Source of the DNA: Epiperipatus broadwayi
Lineage: Eukaryota; Onychophora; Udeonychophora; Euonychophora; Peripatidae
Assembly (NCBI GenBank): GCA_028023455.1
Contig: JAQFVV010000027.1
Coordinates: 10,413,845-10,477,844, forward strand
DNA: 64,000 bases
Reading direction: 5' to 3'
Shown here: positions 1 through 12,510 of the stretch, piece by piece
How positions within the stretch are numbered: the first letter of the stretch is position 1
How the letters are laid out: each line of letters opens with the position of its first letter
The notes under the pieces: generated by a model
The model's database searches: none
What the model saw: the letters and a program-made list of their open reading frames with translations, nothing else
What the model was told of the DNA's origin: nothing
Program-made: the position numbers and the translations under genes

Positions 1-1252
1 GAGATATAAAAAACGAAGCAATGAAATTCCCACCTGCAGGAAAACTAAGAAAATAAAGTCATCAACCAAAAGATTTTGGAGGTTTGCAAAAGGAAAACAG
101 TATTTAAAATTATTTATGGGCTACTAAAATAATTACAGGTAAGCATTTGAAATATACATGACTGCCAAAGCATTTATAAAAAGTTTTAGGCATAAAAATG
201 TAAAAACTCACTTGTCACTCTCCAATAAACAAAAATTGAAAGCAAAATTTGAAATCTTAAAACTAAGATTCGAAGACACACTACAAAATACAAGAAAACA
301 CCACATATGTTAAATATGAGGTAAAATATGGCTTATGAATATAAAAGATTTATAATTAGATTGAGCAGAGATTTAATGAGAAGAAATTTACCCTGGGAAG
401 AATAAAAGAAAACATTACATTACAGTAAAGCAAAGTTCATGTATAGTGTGCATGTTTATTTTAGTCCATTTTCAGGTCCTTTGACAGCAGCAAGATAGAG
501 GCAGTGTGGTCTTGTTTATTTTAGAGCTTCATTGCAGGATGAAGGAGAGTTGGCAGGTGAGGATCCATCTTTTGAGTTAAACTAGCACGACATATTGTTG
601 GTTATAAAATGTATAGCAGAATATTTTAGCATCCCAGAGAAAGAAAAATTGTTTTAGTAACTGCAAATTTTGCTTTTGAAGATTAAATGTCCAAACTGCT
701 AATGGTACAAACATTGAAGAGGTTAATCCGAATGAATATTGGAACTGAACGAATCACTTTGATGAAGTGCTGACTTAATCTCTTTAGGATAGAATAGAAT
801 AGACTTTTCTCATGAAATGTTTGGTGTTATTTATATCTCCACTCAATTTCCCATGAAAACTAGCCTTTTTGTTGAATTCTATGCCTAAGGCAGGGCAAAT
901 ATTAATCTCCAGCTCAATCTAATCTAAGAATTCTACCCAGGGATTAATTGAAACAAAAACAACAACACAAATCAAATCTCCACTTTTAGAATGAGTTTTA
1001 CAATAATTAATAAAAAGCAACAGGAATGTAATTAGTAAGCTTGCCTGTTTTTCGATTAAATTGATTAATTAAAAGCAAGCGGTGTAAGCAAACTATTTTA
1101 AAATACAATCGATAAACATTAAAATGATCCATTTTAAATATAAACATGTATGTGTTTTGATACACGTACTCATTTTAAATAATAATAAAACTCTTTTAAC
1201 TTTAGAAACTTAACGAAATTAAAAGTTTTTTTCAATTTTGGCAGTAAAACCC
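1..1252. other. AT-rich flank without recognisable gene
   Basis: No open frame of convincing length or composition, no protein motif and no RNA gene could be seen on either strand. The stretch is ordinary AT-rich non-coding DNA leading up to the LTR element. Confidence 0.6.
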
Positions 1253-1278
1253 TTGAATTGGATATCAATCCAATTCAA
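1253..1278. repeat. Perfect 11-bp inverted repeat with 4-nt loop
   Basis: TTGAATTGGAT at 1253-1263 is the exact reverse complement of 1268-1278, with the loop ATCA between. It lies 13 bases before the left LTR and next to a TA-rich run. It may be an insertion-site palindrome or chance; no function is claimed. Confidence 0.6.
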
Positions 1279-1291
1279 TATATATATATAT

Positions 1292-2631
1292 TGTAACGTT
1301 TATTTATATATGTTTAAAATATATTGGCATTTGGTAAAAGCTAAAAAAAAAAAAGTAAATTTAGATTTTTTTTTGACTATAATTTTTTTTTTTTAAAAAT
1401 AACGTATTAATGAATTAAATTTTCTTTTCATATTTTTTTTTTTACTTAACTGGAAATAAAAGTAGAATTAGAGAGAACAAAATAATTCCAAAAAGCAAGT
1501 AAAAAGATAAGCTGGGCAAAGTAAATATTTTAGCTAATTAAAAAAAACTTGATAAAAAAAATGAGAACTTAATAATTGAAAAAATGATAAAGACTGTATA
1601 AGATTATAAACACAAAATGCCATGATATTAGCATGCGCAGAAGTCCGACAATGGGACCTCTAGTATAATAAGGAGTGGATTCGGTTGGAGGAACGCCTGT
1701 TTAGCTGATATTCTTTTTGGTTGGTTTTGGGATTAGAGAATCCAGACCACTCTATGATGAAAAAGTTATTCATACAAGAGTAGACCGGAGCTTTAGCTGA
1801 CATCATTACCAATGGACACCAGAGAAGCTTACGTGACTAGCCTATGGAACCAGCACCAAGATCAACTAATAATCAAAGGCCGTGAGCTCAATTCAACCCT
1901 GAAAAACTATGCATAGCTACTCTACAACCTTCGTGAATTCACTAAACTTACCGGTAAGTTAAGACTACTTATTCCTTGTGACAAAATTAAGTGTTTGCAA
2001 ACAAGTCTTAAAATAATCCCGATAGAGACATTCATTTTTTCTATACAAGAGACTTTTGTTTATACCAGAACTTTTTAATTAATTATTTTATTTTATTGAT
2101 TGCATCATATTTGAATTAATATGTGTTCTCACTAATTTATTTGATAAGTAATTTATTTCAAATATTTTTTTAGTCTATTAGAATAAAATTATTTCTAATA
2201 CCAATTTTCATTTGTGTGTTATTAATAATAGTTATTATTTTTTTATTATTAAATCTATTAGTAGTTTAATGAGATTTAAAAATGTAATTTACCTTTGACA
2301 AAATGTTTGAATAAACCTAGGAATAATAATCTTAAAAAAATAATTCTCACGGTATGATGTAATACCGATTAGTTTAAAAGTTTTTTTTTATTTGTGAGAT
2401 GTTATATGACGATTTCAGTGAATTCTTAGGAATTCTGGTGCCCAGATTAAATAAATTAAAAGCTGATTTTGTCAATAGCACAATTTCAACAATTAATAGG
2501 CCGAGATCAGGAAACATAGCTATGTTTTTAGGAATAGAAATATAACTTTCTTCTTTTTTAACATAGCTTGATCAACTCACATGCAGCTTATATTAGCATG
2601 TAGAGGCCTAGCAAAATGGAAAACATTGATA
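1292..2631 (+). repeat. Left long terminal repeat
   Basis: Aligns along its length with 4145-5484. Shared landmarks include the TGTAACGTTTATTTATATATG start, the block around 1621-1680 with GCGCAGAAGTC, and the block near 2600 with TAGAGGCCTAG. It ends AACATTGATA against AACGTTATA in the partner. It is unusually long for an element with such a short interior. Confidence 0.75.
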
Positions 2632-2632
2632 A

Positions 2633-2650
2633 TGGGCGACCCAACTCGGG
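2633..2650 (+). other. Primer-binding site, tRNA-Lys type
   Basis: Begins TGGGCGACCC, with TGG complementary to a tRNA CCA end, one base after the LTR. With a one-base gap it resembles the complement of the 3' end of animal tRNA-Lys (TGGCGCCCAACGTGGGG is the well-known form). Downstream similarity to the tRNA body (GGGCTTCGA, then CCTGAGATAAG) may continue for about 30 more bases, which would be longer than the usual 18-base site. Confidence 0.5.
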
Positions 2651-2943
2651 CTTCGATTTAACAACTACAACCTGAGATAAGTTGTAATGGTAAAGAACGT
2701 TACAACGATGACCCAAACAAACTCACAGCCGGAAAATAAATAGTATTTTTTTTAAAAAAAAAAAAAATTATATAAACTAACGAACTAATTAAACCCCGAT
2801 TATTAAAATATAAAAAAAATATTTTTAATATGACTTCCAGAAAGAAAAATGTATGTATATTTTTTGATATGTCTAAAATAAAACACGATCATGGCTGATG
2901 TAGACATAAGTCACAAGTATTTGACTGGGTAGGTGGTTACTGA

Positions 2944-3147
2944 AGAGGGGAAAATATAGCCCTGAGTCCTAGTACGCAGTACATTAACTCAAGACCACCT
3001 TTATATGCCCATCATGACCATTTCTTAGCAGGGATCCCAATAAAGGGGAAGAAAACTAAGTTGCCGCGGAAATGTAAGACTCAAAACGATGAGCAACGCT
3101 CGAAAGTAGCTTATAACTGGGCTTCTTATCGTTACTATTACACTTAA
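2944..3147 (+). other. Open frame of 67 codons in the LTR-element interior, unknown
   Basis: The only part of the interior with balanced base composition holds a stop-to-stop frame of 67 codons without a suitable ATG. Its translation is basic (for example GKKTKLPRKCKTQND) and shows no family I recognise. It could be a remnant of gag or chance. It is listed because it is the only coding-like trace in the element. Confidence 0.2.
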
Positions 3148-4144
3148 GCGGGAAAGGGACACATATGAATGTTGAAATATTTTCCATTCCCGCCGTGTTA
3201 ATAGACCTAAAAGTGGGCATTAACCCTTTGAACAATGATTATATAATTAACCGAATGAGTTAAAAATCAAAACTTGTAATTGGCCAACTCACAACTTTAA
3301 CAAAATCTATTGTTAAAATAGATCACTTTTAATAATATAAATACGTTAGTTTCGTTTTGTAAAAAGTATATTACTGAATTGGCAGATTACAAAAGCAAAA
3401 TTGAAAATCTTTTCAAAATAAAATTTGATTTATAATTTAAAAAATATTCAATTAAGTGGGTGAAATAAAAGTAACCGCTATTCAACCAACCAAAAAAGAC
3501 GGCGTTAGCAATCTTTTTTTTTCACTTTAACGTTATACGTCAATATGTAGCAATAAATAAATAATTATTGGTAATATCTTAACTATTTTTCTTAAAATAA
3601 TTTGATTTTTAGTATTATTTTATCAATAATAATTTGTAATTCAATCTAAATGTTGTTTAAAATGTTGCAAACATTCGCCTATCATTTTCAGAATAAAAAT
3701 CAAACTGAACGAATTTCTTTACTTTTTGGCAGCCATTTCCTTTCTGACAGAAGTGGGACAGCCAATAAGATTCAAGAAAAAGTTGGTGAGGAGGCGGTAA
3801 GCTTTGGTTTTGTTTGACATAAATGGTCATTTTTATTGATTTTTTACTTGTAAAATAACTCTGAAGAGGGAATTCATCTTACAGTAGAACTTTTGATTTT
3901 CTTTCTAATGACATATCATATGTATACGTGATAAAAAGAGCCGATTTAGAGTGATGTCAAATCTTCTCGTTTTTAGACGAGTCATGCATTATAAGAGCAA
4001 ATTGAACGCCGCTTGTTGAATGAGTCTACGGATTATATATCAGCACGCTTACTACTAAAAAAACCACTAATATGAATTTAAAAACTTATGAATAAAATTA
4101 GTGTAAACCCCTATTTTATTCTCATATCCTGGCACTGGTGATAT

Positions 4145-5484
4145 TGTAACGTTTATTTATATATGTTGCAAATATATTGGCATTTGGTAAAAGCTAAAAA
4201 AAAAAAAGTATATTTAGATTTTTTTTTTTGACTATAATTTTTTTTTTTAAAAATAACGTATTAAATGAAAGTTAAATTTTTCTTTTCAGATTTTTTTATT
4301 TAACTGGAAATAAAAGTAGAATTAGAGAGAACAAAATAACTCCAAAAGGGGGTAAAAAGATAAGCTAAAAGAAAAATATTTGTATTAATTAAACATGGCC
4401 GAAAAACTTGATAAAAAAAAGAGAACTTAGTAACTGAAAATGATAAAGACTGTATAAGATTATAAACACAGAACGCCATGATATTATCATGCGCAGAAGT
4501 CTGACAACAGGACCTCTAGTATAAAAAGGAGGGATTCGGTTGGAGGAACGCCTTTGGTTTAGCTGATATTCTTTTAATAATTTCGGATTAGAGAATCCAG
4601 ACCACTCTACGATGAAAAAGTTATTCATACAAGAGACCTGAGCTTTTAGCTGACATCATTACCGATGGACACCAGAGAAGCTTACGCGACTAGCCTATGG
4701 AACCAGCACCAAGATCAACTAATAACTAAAGGCCGTGAGCTCAATTCAACCCGAAAAACTATGCATAGTTATCTACAACCTTCGTGAATTCACACAAAAC
4801 TTAATGTAAGTTAAGACTACTTATTCCTGATTGTGACAAAATTAAGTGTTTGCAAACAAGTCTAAAAATAATCCCACAGAGACATTCATTTTTTCTGTAC
4901 AAGAGACTTTTGTTTATACCAGAACTTTTTAATTAATTATTTTATTTTATTGATTGCATCATATTTGAATTAATATGTGTTCCTCTAATTTACTTGATAA
5001 GTAATTTATTTCAAATATTTTAGTCTATTAGAATAAAATTATTTCTAATACCAATTTTCATTTGTGCTATTAATAATAGTTATTATTTTTTATTATTAAA
5101 ACTATTAGTAGTTTAATAAGATTTAAAATGTAATTTACCTTTGCCAATGTGTTTGAATAAGCCCAGGAATAATAATCTTAAAAATTAATTTTCGTTACGG
5201 TATGATGTAATACCGATTAGTTTAAAAGTATTTTTTTTTATTTGTGAGATGTTATATGACGATTTCAGCGAATTCTTAGGAATTCTGGTGCCCAGGATTA
5301 AATAAATTAAAAGCTGATTTCATCAATAGCACAATTCTCAACAATAGGCCGAATTATCAGGAAACATAGCTGCAGCTTTTAGAATAGAAATATAACTTTC
5401 TTTCTTTTTTTTTGACATAGCTTGATCAACTCATGCGCAGTTTATATTAGCGTGTAGAGGCCTAGAAAAACGGAAAACGTTATA
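4145..5484 (+). repeat. Right long terminal repeat
   Basis: Copy of 1292-2631 with scattered substitutions and indels. It retains the TGTAACGTT start and the matching AACGTTATA end. A short minus-strand frame at 4389-4628 is a by-product of the AT-rich LTR and shows no family motif. Confidence 0.75.
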
Positions 5485-5925
5485 ATATATATATGGGAAC
5501 TTATAGTAAGTATTGTTCTACATTTACATATATAATAATAGTTAGTGATTGTAGCATAAAAAAAAAATTTAACCAGAAGTCAAAGTTGTCTGAGCACTCC
5601 CTATCATATGATTCTCTCACAAGAAGAGAATATTTTCTATCTGGTTTAAATATTACACTGCAACGATAATAATTAATGTACCACTATGAATGCTTATACA
5701 TAATCAATTAGCATTTAAATTTTTATAAATGTTTTCTTGTCTCTGAACTCATTCACCACAATTATCCATTAAAATATAATTATTCCAGATCCTTCGTTCT
5801 TATTATACTAAATGTATTTTGTAATCAGTCTTCACATAAACTAAAAACAAAGTAAGCTTCGATGCCTTTAGCTTATGTGAAGATTAATTTCAAAATTCAT
5901 ATATAATAAGTAAATGTAGAATTTA
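5485..5925. other. Non-coding gap with one short hairpin
   Basis: AT-rich spacer between the LTR element and the LINE relic. CTTCACATAA at 5830-5839 pairs with TTATGTGAAG at 5873-5882. Nothing else was recognised. Confidence 0.5.
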
Positions 5926-6178
5926 TGGGTAGTCATGAATAGTTAGAAGGGTTGTGAATAAATTTGGTTATGGTGATAGAAATGAGAGAGGACATAGGCT
6001 TGTGAAGTTTGCAGAAAAAGAGAAACTATACTATGGATTTTTTTTTTTTTTTTGAGAAAAATGTTAAACACAAATGGACATGGAAGTATGGAACTATAGG
6101 TACAGGAGAATTGGATTATATTTTGACTAACAGAAAATACATATTTCCCAACTGTAATGTTATTAATAAATTCAACAC

Positions 6179-6245
<67 letters not shown>

Positions 6246-7800
6246 TGCAAAACTAAAGAGAAAAAAATTATTAAGAAAAACAATAGCCCCAGTTGGTATT
6301 CCTAATCTTCAGAAACATTCTAATGAATTTAAATTAGAACTTTCAAATCATTTTCAAAATTAACAGATTTTGAACATGATTCAGGTTTGAAGGAAATCAA
6401 TAAGATGGTAACTGATACACATTTAAAAACTGCAATAAAGATGGATGGTATAAAAAAGCAGCAATTGACCAGTAACATTTCTAGTGAGACAAGACAATTT
6501 ATGAAGAACAGAAGGAATATGAAAATATATAAAAATTATGCATTAAAAGGAATTGAAAATCTAGAATTTTGTAAAATGGTATAAAAAAGAATTGATAACA
6601 ATATAAAAAATATATAATAGTGAATTAGCAAGCTATAAAAAATAAAAGTCTCAAAAGTATAAAAGAACATCTTGCTATTGGTAGGAAAATTATTTCTGCA
6701 ATAAAAACAAAGATGGAACTCTACTAAGCAGAAATATGACATCATGAAATATATATAAGAATTCTATGAAGAATTCTATAGTGATAAAAAACAAACAAAA
6801 GTACCTCCTATAACTAATATATCTTCTGAATTTCCAGGATTTTAAATGAAGAAGTGAGACATATAATTAAATCTATGAAGAAGGAAAAAACTCCAGTTAA
6901 TGATGAAATTGTAATTGATAGCTTAAAATAAGCAGGTAAAGATATAGAAAAATTGTTGGCAAAGTTATATACCAAATGTTAAATGGTAAATTTGTACCAG
7001 GTGATTGAACGAATTAATATTTTAGAAAAGTGATAAAAAAGATATTGAAAAATTACAGATCTATTAGTCTTTTATTAGTTTTATATAAAATTTTTACTCA
7101 GATAATTACACCTCTTCTACAGTGAACTTAGGGTTTTAACCAACCAAAAGAATAAAATGGATTTAAAAGTAGTTTTATTACAGTGGATCATATTCAAGTA
7201 TTCAGAAAAGTATAAAAAGGATAGATGAATATGAGTTGCAATTATGCTTTGGATTTGTGGATTTTGAAAAAGTATTTGATTCTAGAAGCATGTCTTCAAT
7301 GATTAAAGCAGTCAATTATCAATGTATAGATCCAGGATATTATCATATTTCAAACAATATTTATAAAAATGCAACAGCAACAATTAGATTACATAATGAT
7401 ACTAGAAAGATTAACATTGAGAAGGATGCAAGACAGGGTGACTCCGTATCTCCAAAACTTTTTACAATTTTGCAAAAAATAATTTGTGGATTAAAATGGG
7501 AAACTAAGGCAGTAAAAGTAAGTGATTATTTAAGTTATCTAGAGTTTTCAGATGATGTAATTGTTTTTGAAAATGTTGCTTTAGAATTGCAGGAAATGTT
7601 GCAAGAGTTATTAGATGAAAGTAAAAAAGTCTGATTACATGTAAATGCAAATGGATATTTTCAAAAGCAGAAAATAAAGATTGATAATGATGAGTTAGAA
7701 AAAGTTAACAAAAAATATCTTGGTCAGATTATTACTACAGAGGGAAACATAATGGATAAAATTAATCATATAATTAAACTTGATTGGAGTCCTTTTTCTA
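5926..7800 (+). pseudogene. RTE-type LINE relic (endonuclease remnant plus reverse transcriptase)
   Basis: This is a decayed copy of the element seen best at 36.4-39.6 kb. It starts in the apurinic-endonuclease-like domain (GNRNERG-like region near 5970, then ELDYILTNRKY at about 6108-6150) and is interrupted by a TA microsatellite. It continues into the linker and reverse transcriptase with many stops. The longest open piece, 7236-7634, holds the RT region: FGFVDFEKVFDS (motif A aspartate), ARQGDSVSPKLF (motif B) and LEFSDDVIVF in place of the FADD motif C. The similarity stops near 7800, so the C-terminus and 3' tail are missing. LINEs of this group copy themselves by target-primed reverse transcription; this copy cannot make protein. 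Confidence 0.8.
6181..6242. repeat. (TA)n microsatellite, about 31 units
   Basis: Uninterrupted AT dinucleotide run inside the LINE relic, at the place where the sibling copies read the SDHR-containing end of the endonuclease. It produces repetitive IYIYIY frames that are not genes. Confidence 0.95.
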
Positions 7801-8067
7801 TTTGCATTTTTAGCAGGCAGTGTATAAACTATCGGACACAAAGAGAATATGGAGAAACTATAAAAGATGCTTCAATTGTTTGTATGATTTGTTCTTTACT
7901 GTAATATTTTTTGATATTTTATAAATGTTTTGGTATTTTTAGAAGATACAACTATCATGTTTTCAATAAACCCTTAAATTCTTACTAACTCTATATTATG
8001 GATTTACCGTCATTGTCTGATAACGTAATTAATGGCGACAAGTTTTCCAATAACTAAATATTACTGT
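7801..8067. other. Short non-coding spacer
   Basis: AT-rich sequence after the LINE similarity ends. Nothing recognisable. Confidence 0.5.
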
Positions 8068-8145
8068 TTTCCTGAAGGTTTGTGATGATGGTATTCTAGT
8101 TGTATTTTTATATTGAACTATTTTCATCATCTAATATTACTTGCT
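8068..8145 (-). repeat. Repeat family A, tail fragment
   Basis: Contains the family A tail read on the minus strand: the block around GTTTGTGATGATGGT followed by TTTATATTG...CATCATCTAATATT. The same tail closes the copies at 8285-8605, 18.2-18.5, 31.2-31.8 and 57.1-57.5 kb. Confidence 0.6.
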
Positions 8146-8284
8146 TAAATTCTTAATTTTGTCAAAGAAAATTATATAATAATAAGAAATTAATTTGATT
8201 ATCTAATGATAATAAGGATAAAACGTTTTTATAACGTTATTGAATTCTTTAAGCTAAAATATGTAATAATAAAAACATTAAAAC

Positions 8285-8605
8285 TGAGCTGTAGTTGCAG
8301 TTCTATATTAAACTATTTCCTTCATCTAATATTTACTGTTAAATGTCTTCAGAAAAACTCAAACTTTATTTAAACTTTTCAAATACATTTAAGTGTTAGT
8401 AATAGCACACAGTTTAGAATATAAAGCAATGTTTTAATGGCAATATTCTCTTACTTGCTTCAGGTGCTGTTGGCCTGATTGGTGGTGACAGTTCTGGCAT
8501 GGGAATCAAATCTGGGACCTTTAGATTCATGAATACTGAATATAAGATGAGGCTTTAATCAACTAGAATAATTTGTCAAGAGCCTTGTTGGTTAAAGTGT
8601 CATTT
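8285..8605 (-). mobile_element. Repeat family A: tRNA-headed SINE-like element
   Basis: Read on the minus strand, the element starts near 8605 with a tRNA-like head: a degenerate A box (TAGTTGATTAAAG) and a B box resembling GGTTCGANTCC (AGATTTGATTCC). It then reads GGCCAACAGCACCTGAAGCAAG and the conserved AT-rich body and tail. The CTGAAG piece corresponds to the hammerhead-like core seen in the 57-kb copy, but is damaged here. Without the tail function known, the partner LINE or PLE cannot be named. Confidence 0.55.
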
Positions 8606-9094
8606 TAAATTTAACATTTATGAATTGTGGGAGGTTGATTTCCATAGAATCACTCTAAATGTAGTGTTATGTTCTAACCTGTGTTCATTTATTAACATTT
8701 GAAATAAAATAGTAGTTTTCTACTTCACCTTTAAGTAATAAGTAATTTATATTGCACTTTACGCAAAAAAGTGAAGCTTGTCTCAATCTTATTAAAAAGT
8801 TACATGACTAAGCGCTTTCAGAGAACTTGAGTCTCCATAATCATAGCCTACTTTTAACTGAACTTTAGCTGTGGTTTATGAAAAAATTTATGCAAATTTT
8901 ATAACGTCCATTTTCTGGAGATTGCAAAGCATGATTCTTTCCAATTTATTGCACAATTGTCATTTGCAATAAAGCATGCCTCTTTAATTTTTTGTTTCAT
9001 ATCATTATGTTCAGTGCATAGTGCTACATTTGAATGTATTTGAATAGTTTAAGCAAGTTTAGATTATTCTAAAGATGATGGATATTATTCTGTT

Positions 9095-10250
9095 GTGTTT
9101 AGTCTGAATTGCAGGTTTCAGACTCAAGCCAACAGTGATATCAATAAAAATATGAACACTTGAAAGTTAAAATGTATAATTTATTAGAACAAATATACAA
9201 TTAATAAATGCAATTGTATATAGAGAAATGTAATTAATATTGAGCTGGTCATGCTGGACTCACTTCCAGCTGTATATATTAGCTTGCCTCATGAATTTCT
9301 AATCAAGACAGCTGTACTGGACAGTTTGCCTTGGGCCAACTCTAGTGAAGATTCTTTGCTGTACTGCAGAGTTTGCTTCAAATCATCCAGAGTCTTAGAA
9401 GCTTCCAGTCCCATTGTGGACTTGCCTCACTGCATAGACATATCAGTAATGACTATAGTAGAAATATTTTTGGAGTTGAAAGTAGTTTCAGTTGATAGCA
9501 CGTTCAGTTGTTCAGGTTAGAGAGACATTCTTTCTCTTAAGAGTGCATGCTGCCATTTAGATTAGATAGAGGTTCTCTGGTTTGCCTCCAAAAAGCTGAC
9601 TATTTATTGCCAGATTTCCTCCCTTACTGGCAGCAATTGGACTGTGCCAAATCTGTTGGGTTTGGTCTGAATTGCAGGTTTCAGATTCAAACCAACAGTG
9701 ATATTAATAAAAATATAAACACTTGAAAGTTAATATGTATGATTTATTAGAACAAATATACATACAAATTATACAATCAATAAATAAAAAATGTATGTAG
9801 ATAAACATAGTTAATACTGAGCTGGCCATGCCAGACTCATTTCCAGCTATATATATTAGTTTGCCTCATGATTTCTAGTCAAGACTCTTCCAGCTATACT
9901 GGACAGCTTGCCCCAAGTCAGCTGTAGTGAAGACTCTTCCAGCTGTGCTGAACAGCTTATCTAAAGTCAGCTGAGTCTTAGCAGCTTCTAGTCCTATCAT
10001 GGACTTGCCTCACTGCATAGACATATTGATAATGTCTATAGTAAAAGACTCTTTCACAGTTGAAAGTAGTTTCAGTTGAGAGCACATTCTGTCATTCAGG
10101 TTAGAGAGACATTCTTTCTCTTAGGAGTGCATACTGTCATTTAGATTAGACAGACATTCTCTTGTTTACCTCCAAAAAGGCTGACTATTTATTGCCAGAT
10201 CCCTCCTTACTGGGAGCAATCAGATTCAGAGAGCCTAACCAATGATAGGA
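9095..10250. repeat. Tandem duplication, unit about 563 bp, two copies
   Basis: GTCTGAATTGCAGGTTTCAGA at about 9102 recurs at 9665, and similarity continues through ATTTATTAGAACAAATATAC, GAGCTGG, CATGCTGGACTC and the TATTTATTGCCAGAT end. Each unit contains its own shorter internal repeats of the type CTTCCAGCTGTACTGGACAG. An 89-codon frame at 9251-9520 falls inside unit 1 and is broken in unit 2, so I do not regard it as a gene. The unit is richer in G+C than its surroundings and may be an unidentified terminal repeat. Confidence 0.7.
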
Positions 10251-12030
10251 TTTTATATACATGTTTACACATTGAAATATTTGTTTTACCCTTTGGCCAT
10301 GTTTGTACATTGGTTATCCACATGTTTACATGTTGGTTAGTGGTAATGGATGCTCAGTCTGATTACATAAGAAAGTAATCTGGACTAGTCCACTCCTGAA
10401 GGCAAGGTCAGATATGACAAGTTCAAAATACAATTGAAACTAAAATATTATCATCACAAACTTTTAGACAAACCTTATTTTATGCTAAGTTATGAATCAG
10501 AAACTTCAGAACATGTGGAAGGAACCAAGTTCTGATTTATGGTAAAAGGTTTAAAATGGCATATTTAGTGTGAGTCACATATTTTGTATCTATGGGGTGT
10601 ATCCTGCATAATTTAGTTCAGTGGCAGAATAATACATCCAGCAGCCCAAAATTTCTAAAATAACTTGCCACTTACGACTGTTCGAACTTTTTAAAAATTC
10701 TACAGCAAAATTAGTCATTCGATTATTTTATTTTATCTACTTAATTTAGCAGCCTTACCTTTGCTGAATAACCATCATAAAATATTGAATGCTCAAAATC
10801 TGATTTGGAAATCAAAACAACATAAAACGTTTCATTTTTATTTAGTCATTGTTTTATGTTTTATTTTATAAATTCTTTGTGTCGTGTGTCTATATATTTG
10901 TCTGGAAATTTGTATATATTATATGTTAGTGAAGTGCTTTTTGTATGTTGATCTTCATAATATTTTTTTGAATTTTAAATATAGTTTTTTACATTTATTT
11001 CTTGTTTGTCTAAAGAAAGTGATTTTTTTTTTTCATTTTTTATTTTTTAAAAAAAAAAATCCTACAAAATAATTAAAGTTACAAAGAAAAGAGCTTTCAC
11101 TACAGCCTGTCTCTTCACAAAGAAAAATTAATAAAAGTTTCAACATTTTTTTAAAAATCAAATTAAAATACGTCTTGACTTTTTGAAAAAAATCAACCAC
11201 ACATCCCATATACATATAAAACTGTTATATCCAACTGTGGTTAAATCACAGCAGACTATCAAATATTATTTTTTGAAGAATTGGCGGGTTACCTCTCTCA
11301 TCCACGTATTCACATCCGGTGGCTTATCAGTTATGTTAATAATGTTTCATCAATGGTCCCCAATATTTCTCTTCTATTAAACGCTCATAGTTCGGATTAA
11401 TAAGTACCGCTGGCAGAACTTTCATTTTACTATTTTAATTTTTTAAAAAACTCTTTTTTTGATTGCTATTTTTGATGGCATTTACTACGATTCTGAAGCC
11501 ATACTTTCCGAAACTTAGATGTCCATATAATCTCAAATTATTTCTGTATTTTTTCCTTGCTATTTTAATCCACAAGAACACCTATAGTTGTAAAATGTTT
11601 TGAAGAGATGAAATTACCCTGCTTATCCTACATTAAATATTTATCTTTTTAATGCCACTATGTACCTAATCATTTCTGTCATAATTTGACAATATCCTGT
11701 GCCTATATAATGATGTTCCAAAGGGCTTTGTCAACATAAGAAATGTTGGTAGAAGCAAAAGTCTTTCCATAATCTATAAATCCAACTGTACATTTATATT
11801 TTTAAAATTTTTCTTCTTACTTAGACGTGATCTACTGTACTGTAAATATTTTAATCAAAGCTTGTTTTTGTTGCTGTTGTTGCTTTGAGTACAAAAAAAC
11901 TGTCACCAATATTAATAAATGTTTTATATATTTTTTATTTTATATTAATATTGCCAGGACTACTGTGTCTGGTATGCAAGTTGTGTGGGATACAGAGATA
12001 CTTTATCACGTGGTTATCAAGGCACCAAGA
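10251..12030. other. AT-rich stretch without recognisable gene
   Basis: Short frames at 10884-11380 and 11827-12033 are rich in Phe, Lys, Ile and Tyr, as expected by chance in such DNA. No motif, RNA gene or long repeat was recognised. Confidence 0.5.
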
Positions 12031-12510
12031 TAATTAATAAATTTTATATGTAAATGAAAATATTTACATTTTCAAAATACTTTATTGTTAGAAACACATT
12101 GTGAGAGTAAATATTTTTTATTGAAATATGAGAGAAATATTTCTTTATCTAGACTTATTGTGATATGCTCCGAGCCTCAAATTTCAAAGATTAAGCTCAA
12201 AATATATTACATATATACTCTTATTATTGTGTTAACAGCCAATGCTATTCTGTCATGATAATTAATAAAACTTATATGTAAAAGGTTAGATTTCCAAATG
12301 ACTTTATTGTTAGAAACATTCTGATTGTAACTATTTTTTATTTAAATATAAGAGAAATATTTATTTATGTAAATTTATAGTGACAATTATCTGAACCTCA
12401 AAATATATTACATATATACTCTCCCATCGCATTAAACTGTCTTTTGTTGTTATAATTAATAAATTTATATGTAAATGAAAATGTTTACATTTCCTAATCA
12501 CTTTTATTTA
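12031..12510. repeat. Tandem repeat, units about 228 and 194 bp, 2.3 copies
   Basis: TAATTAATAA starts at 12031, 12259 and 12453. Each is followed by TTATATGTAAA, ACTTTATTGTTAGAAACA, an AGAGAAATATTT block and AAAATATATTACATATATACTCT. The third unit is partial. Non-coding. Confidence 0.7.

Larger units (their letters stand above)
1292..5484 (+). mobile_element. Non-autonomous LTR retrotransposon (LARD/TRIM-like), about 4.2 kb
   Basis: Two direct repeats of about 1.34 kb (1292-2631 and 4145-5484) bracket about 1.5 kb. The repeats begin TGTAACGTT and the right one ends AACGTTATA, so their termini are short inverted repeats of the usual TG...CA type, with the last C decayed. A primer-binding-site candidate starts two bases after the left LTR. 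The element is flanked by AT-microsatellite sequence on both sides, so the target-site duplication cannot be resolved. No gag, protease, RT or integrase motif is visible in the interior, and no clear polypurine tract precedes the right LTR. The element therefore appears non-autonomous or gutted. The LTRs differ by many substitutions and small indels, so the insertion is old. The orientation comes from the primer-binding site. Confidence 0.75.

Noticed and set aside
1292-5484. Simple segmental duplication instead of an LTR element
   Set aside because: The repeat ends show TG...-type terminal inverted repeats, and a primer-binding-site-like sequence follows the left copy. A plain duplication would not predict these. 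It remains the fallback explanation.
9251-9520. 89-codon frame with balanced composition as a possible host gene
   Set aside because: It lies inside a duplicated unit and is interrupted in the sister copy at 9.8-10.1 kb, so there is no sign of selection.
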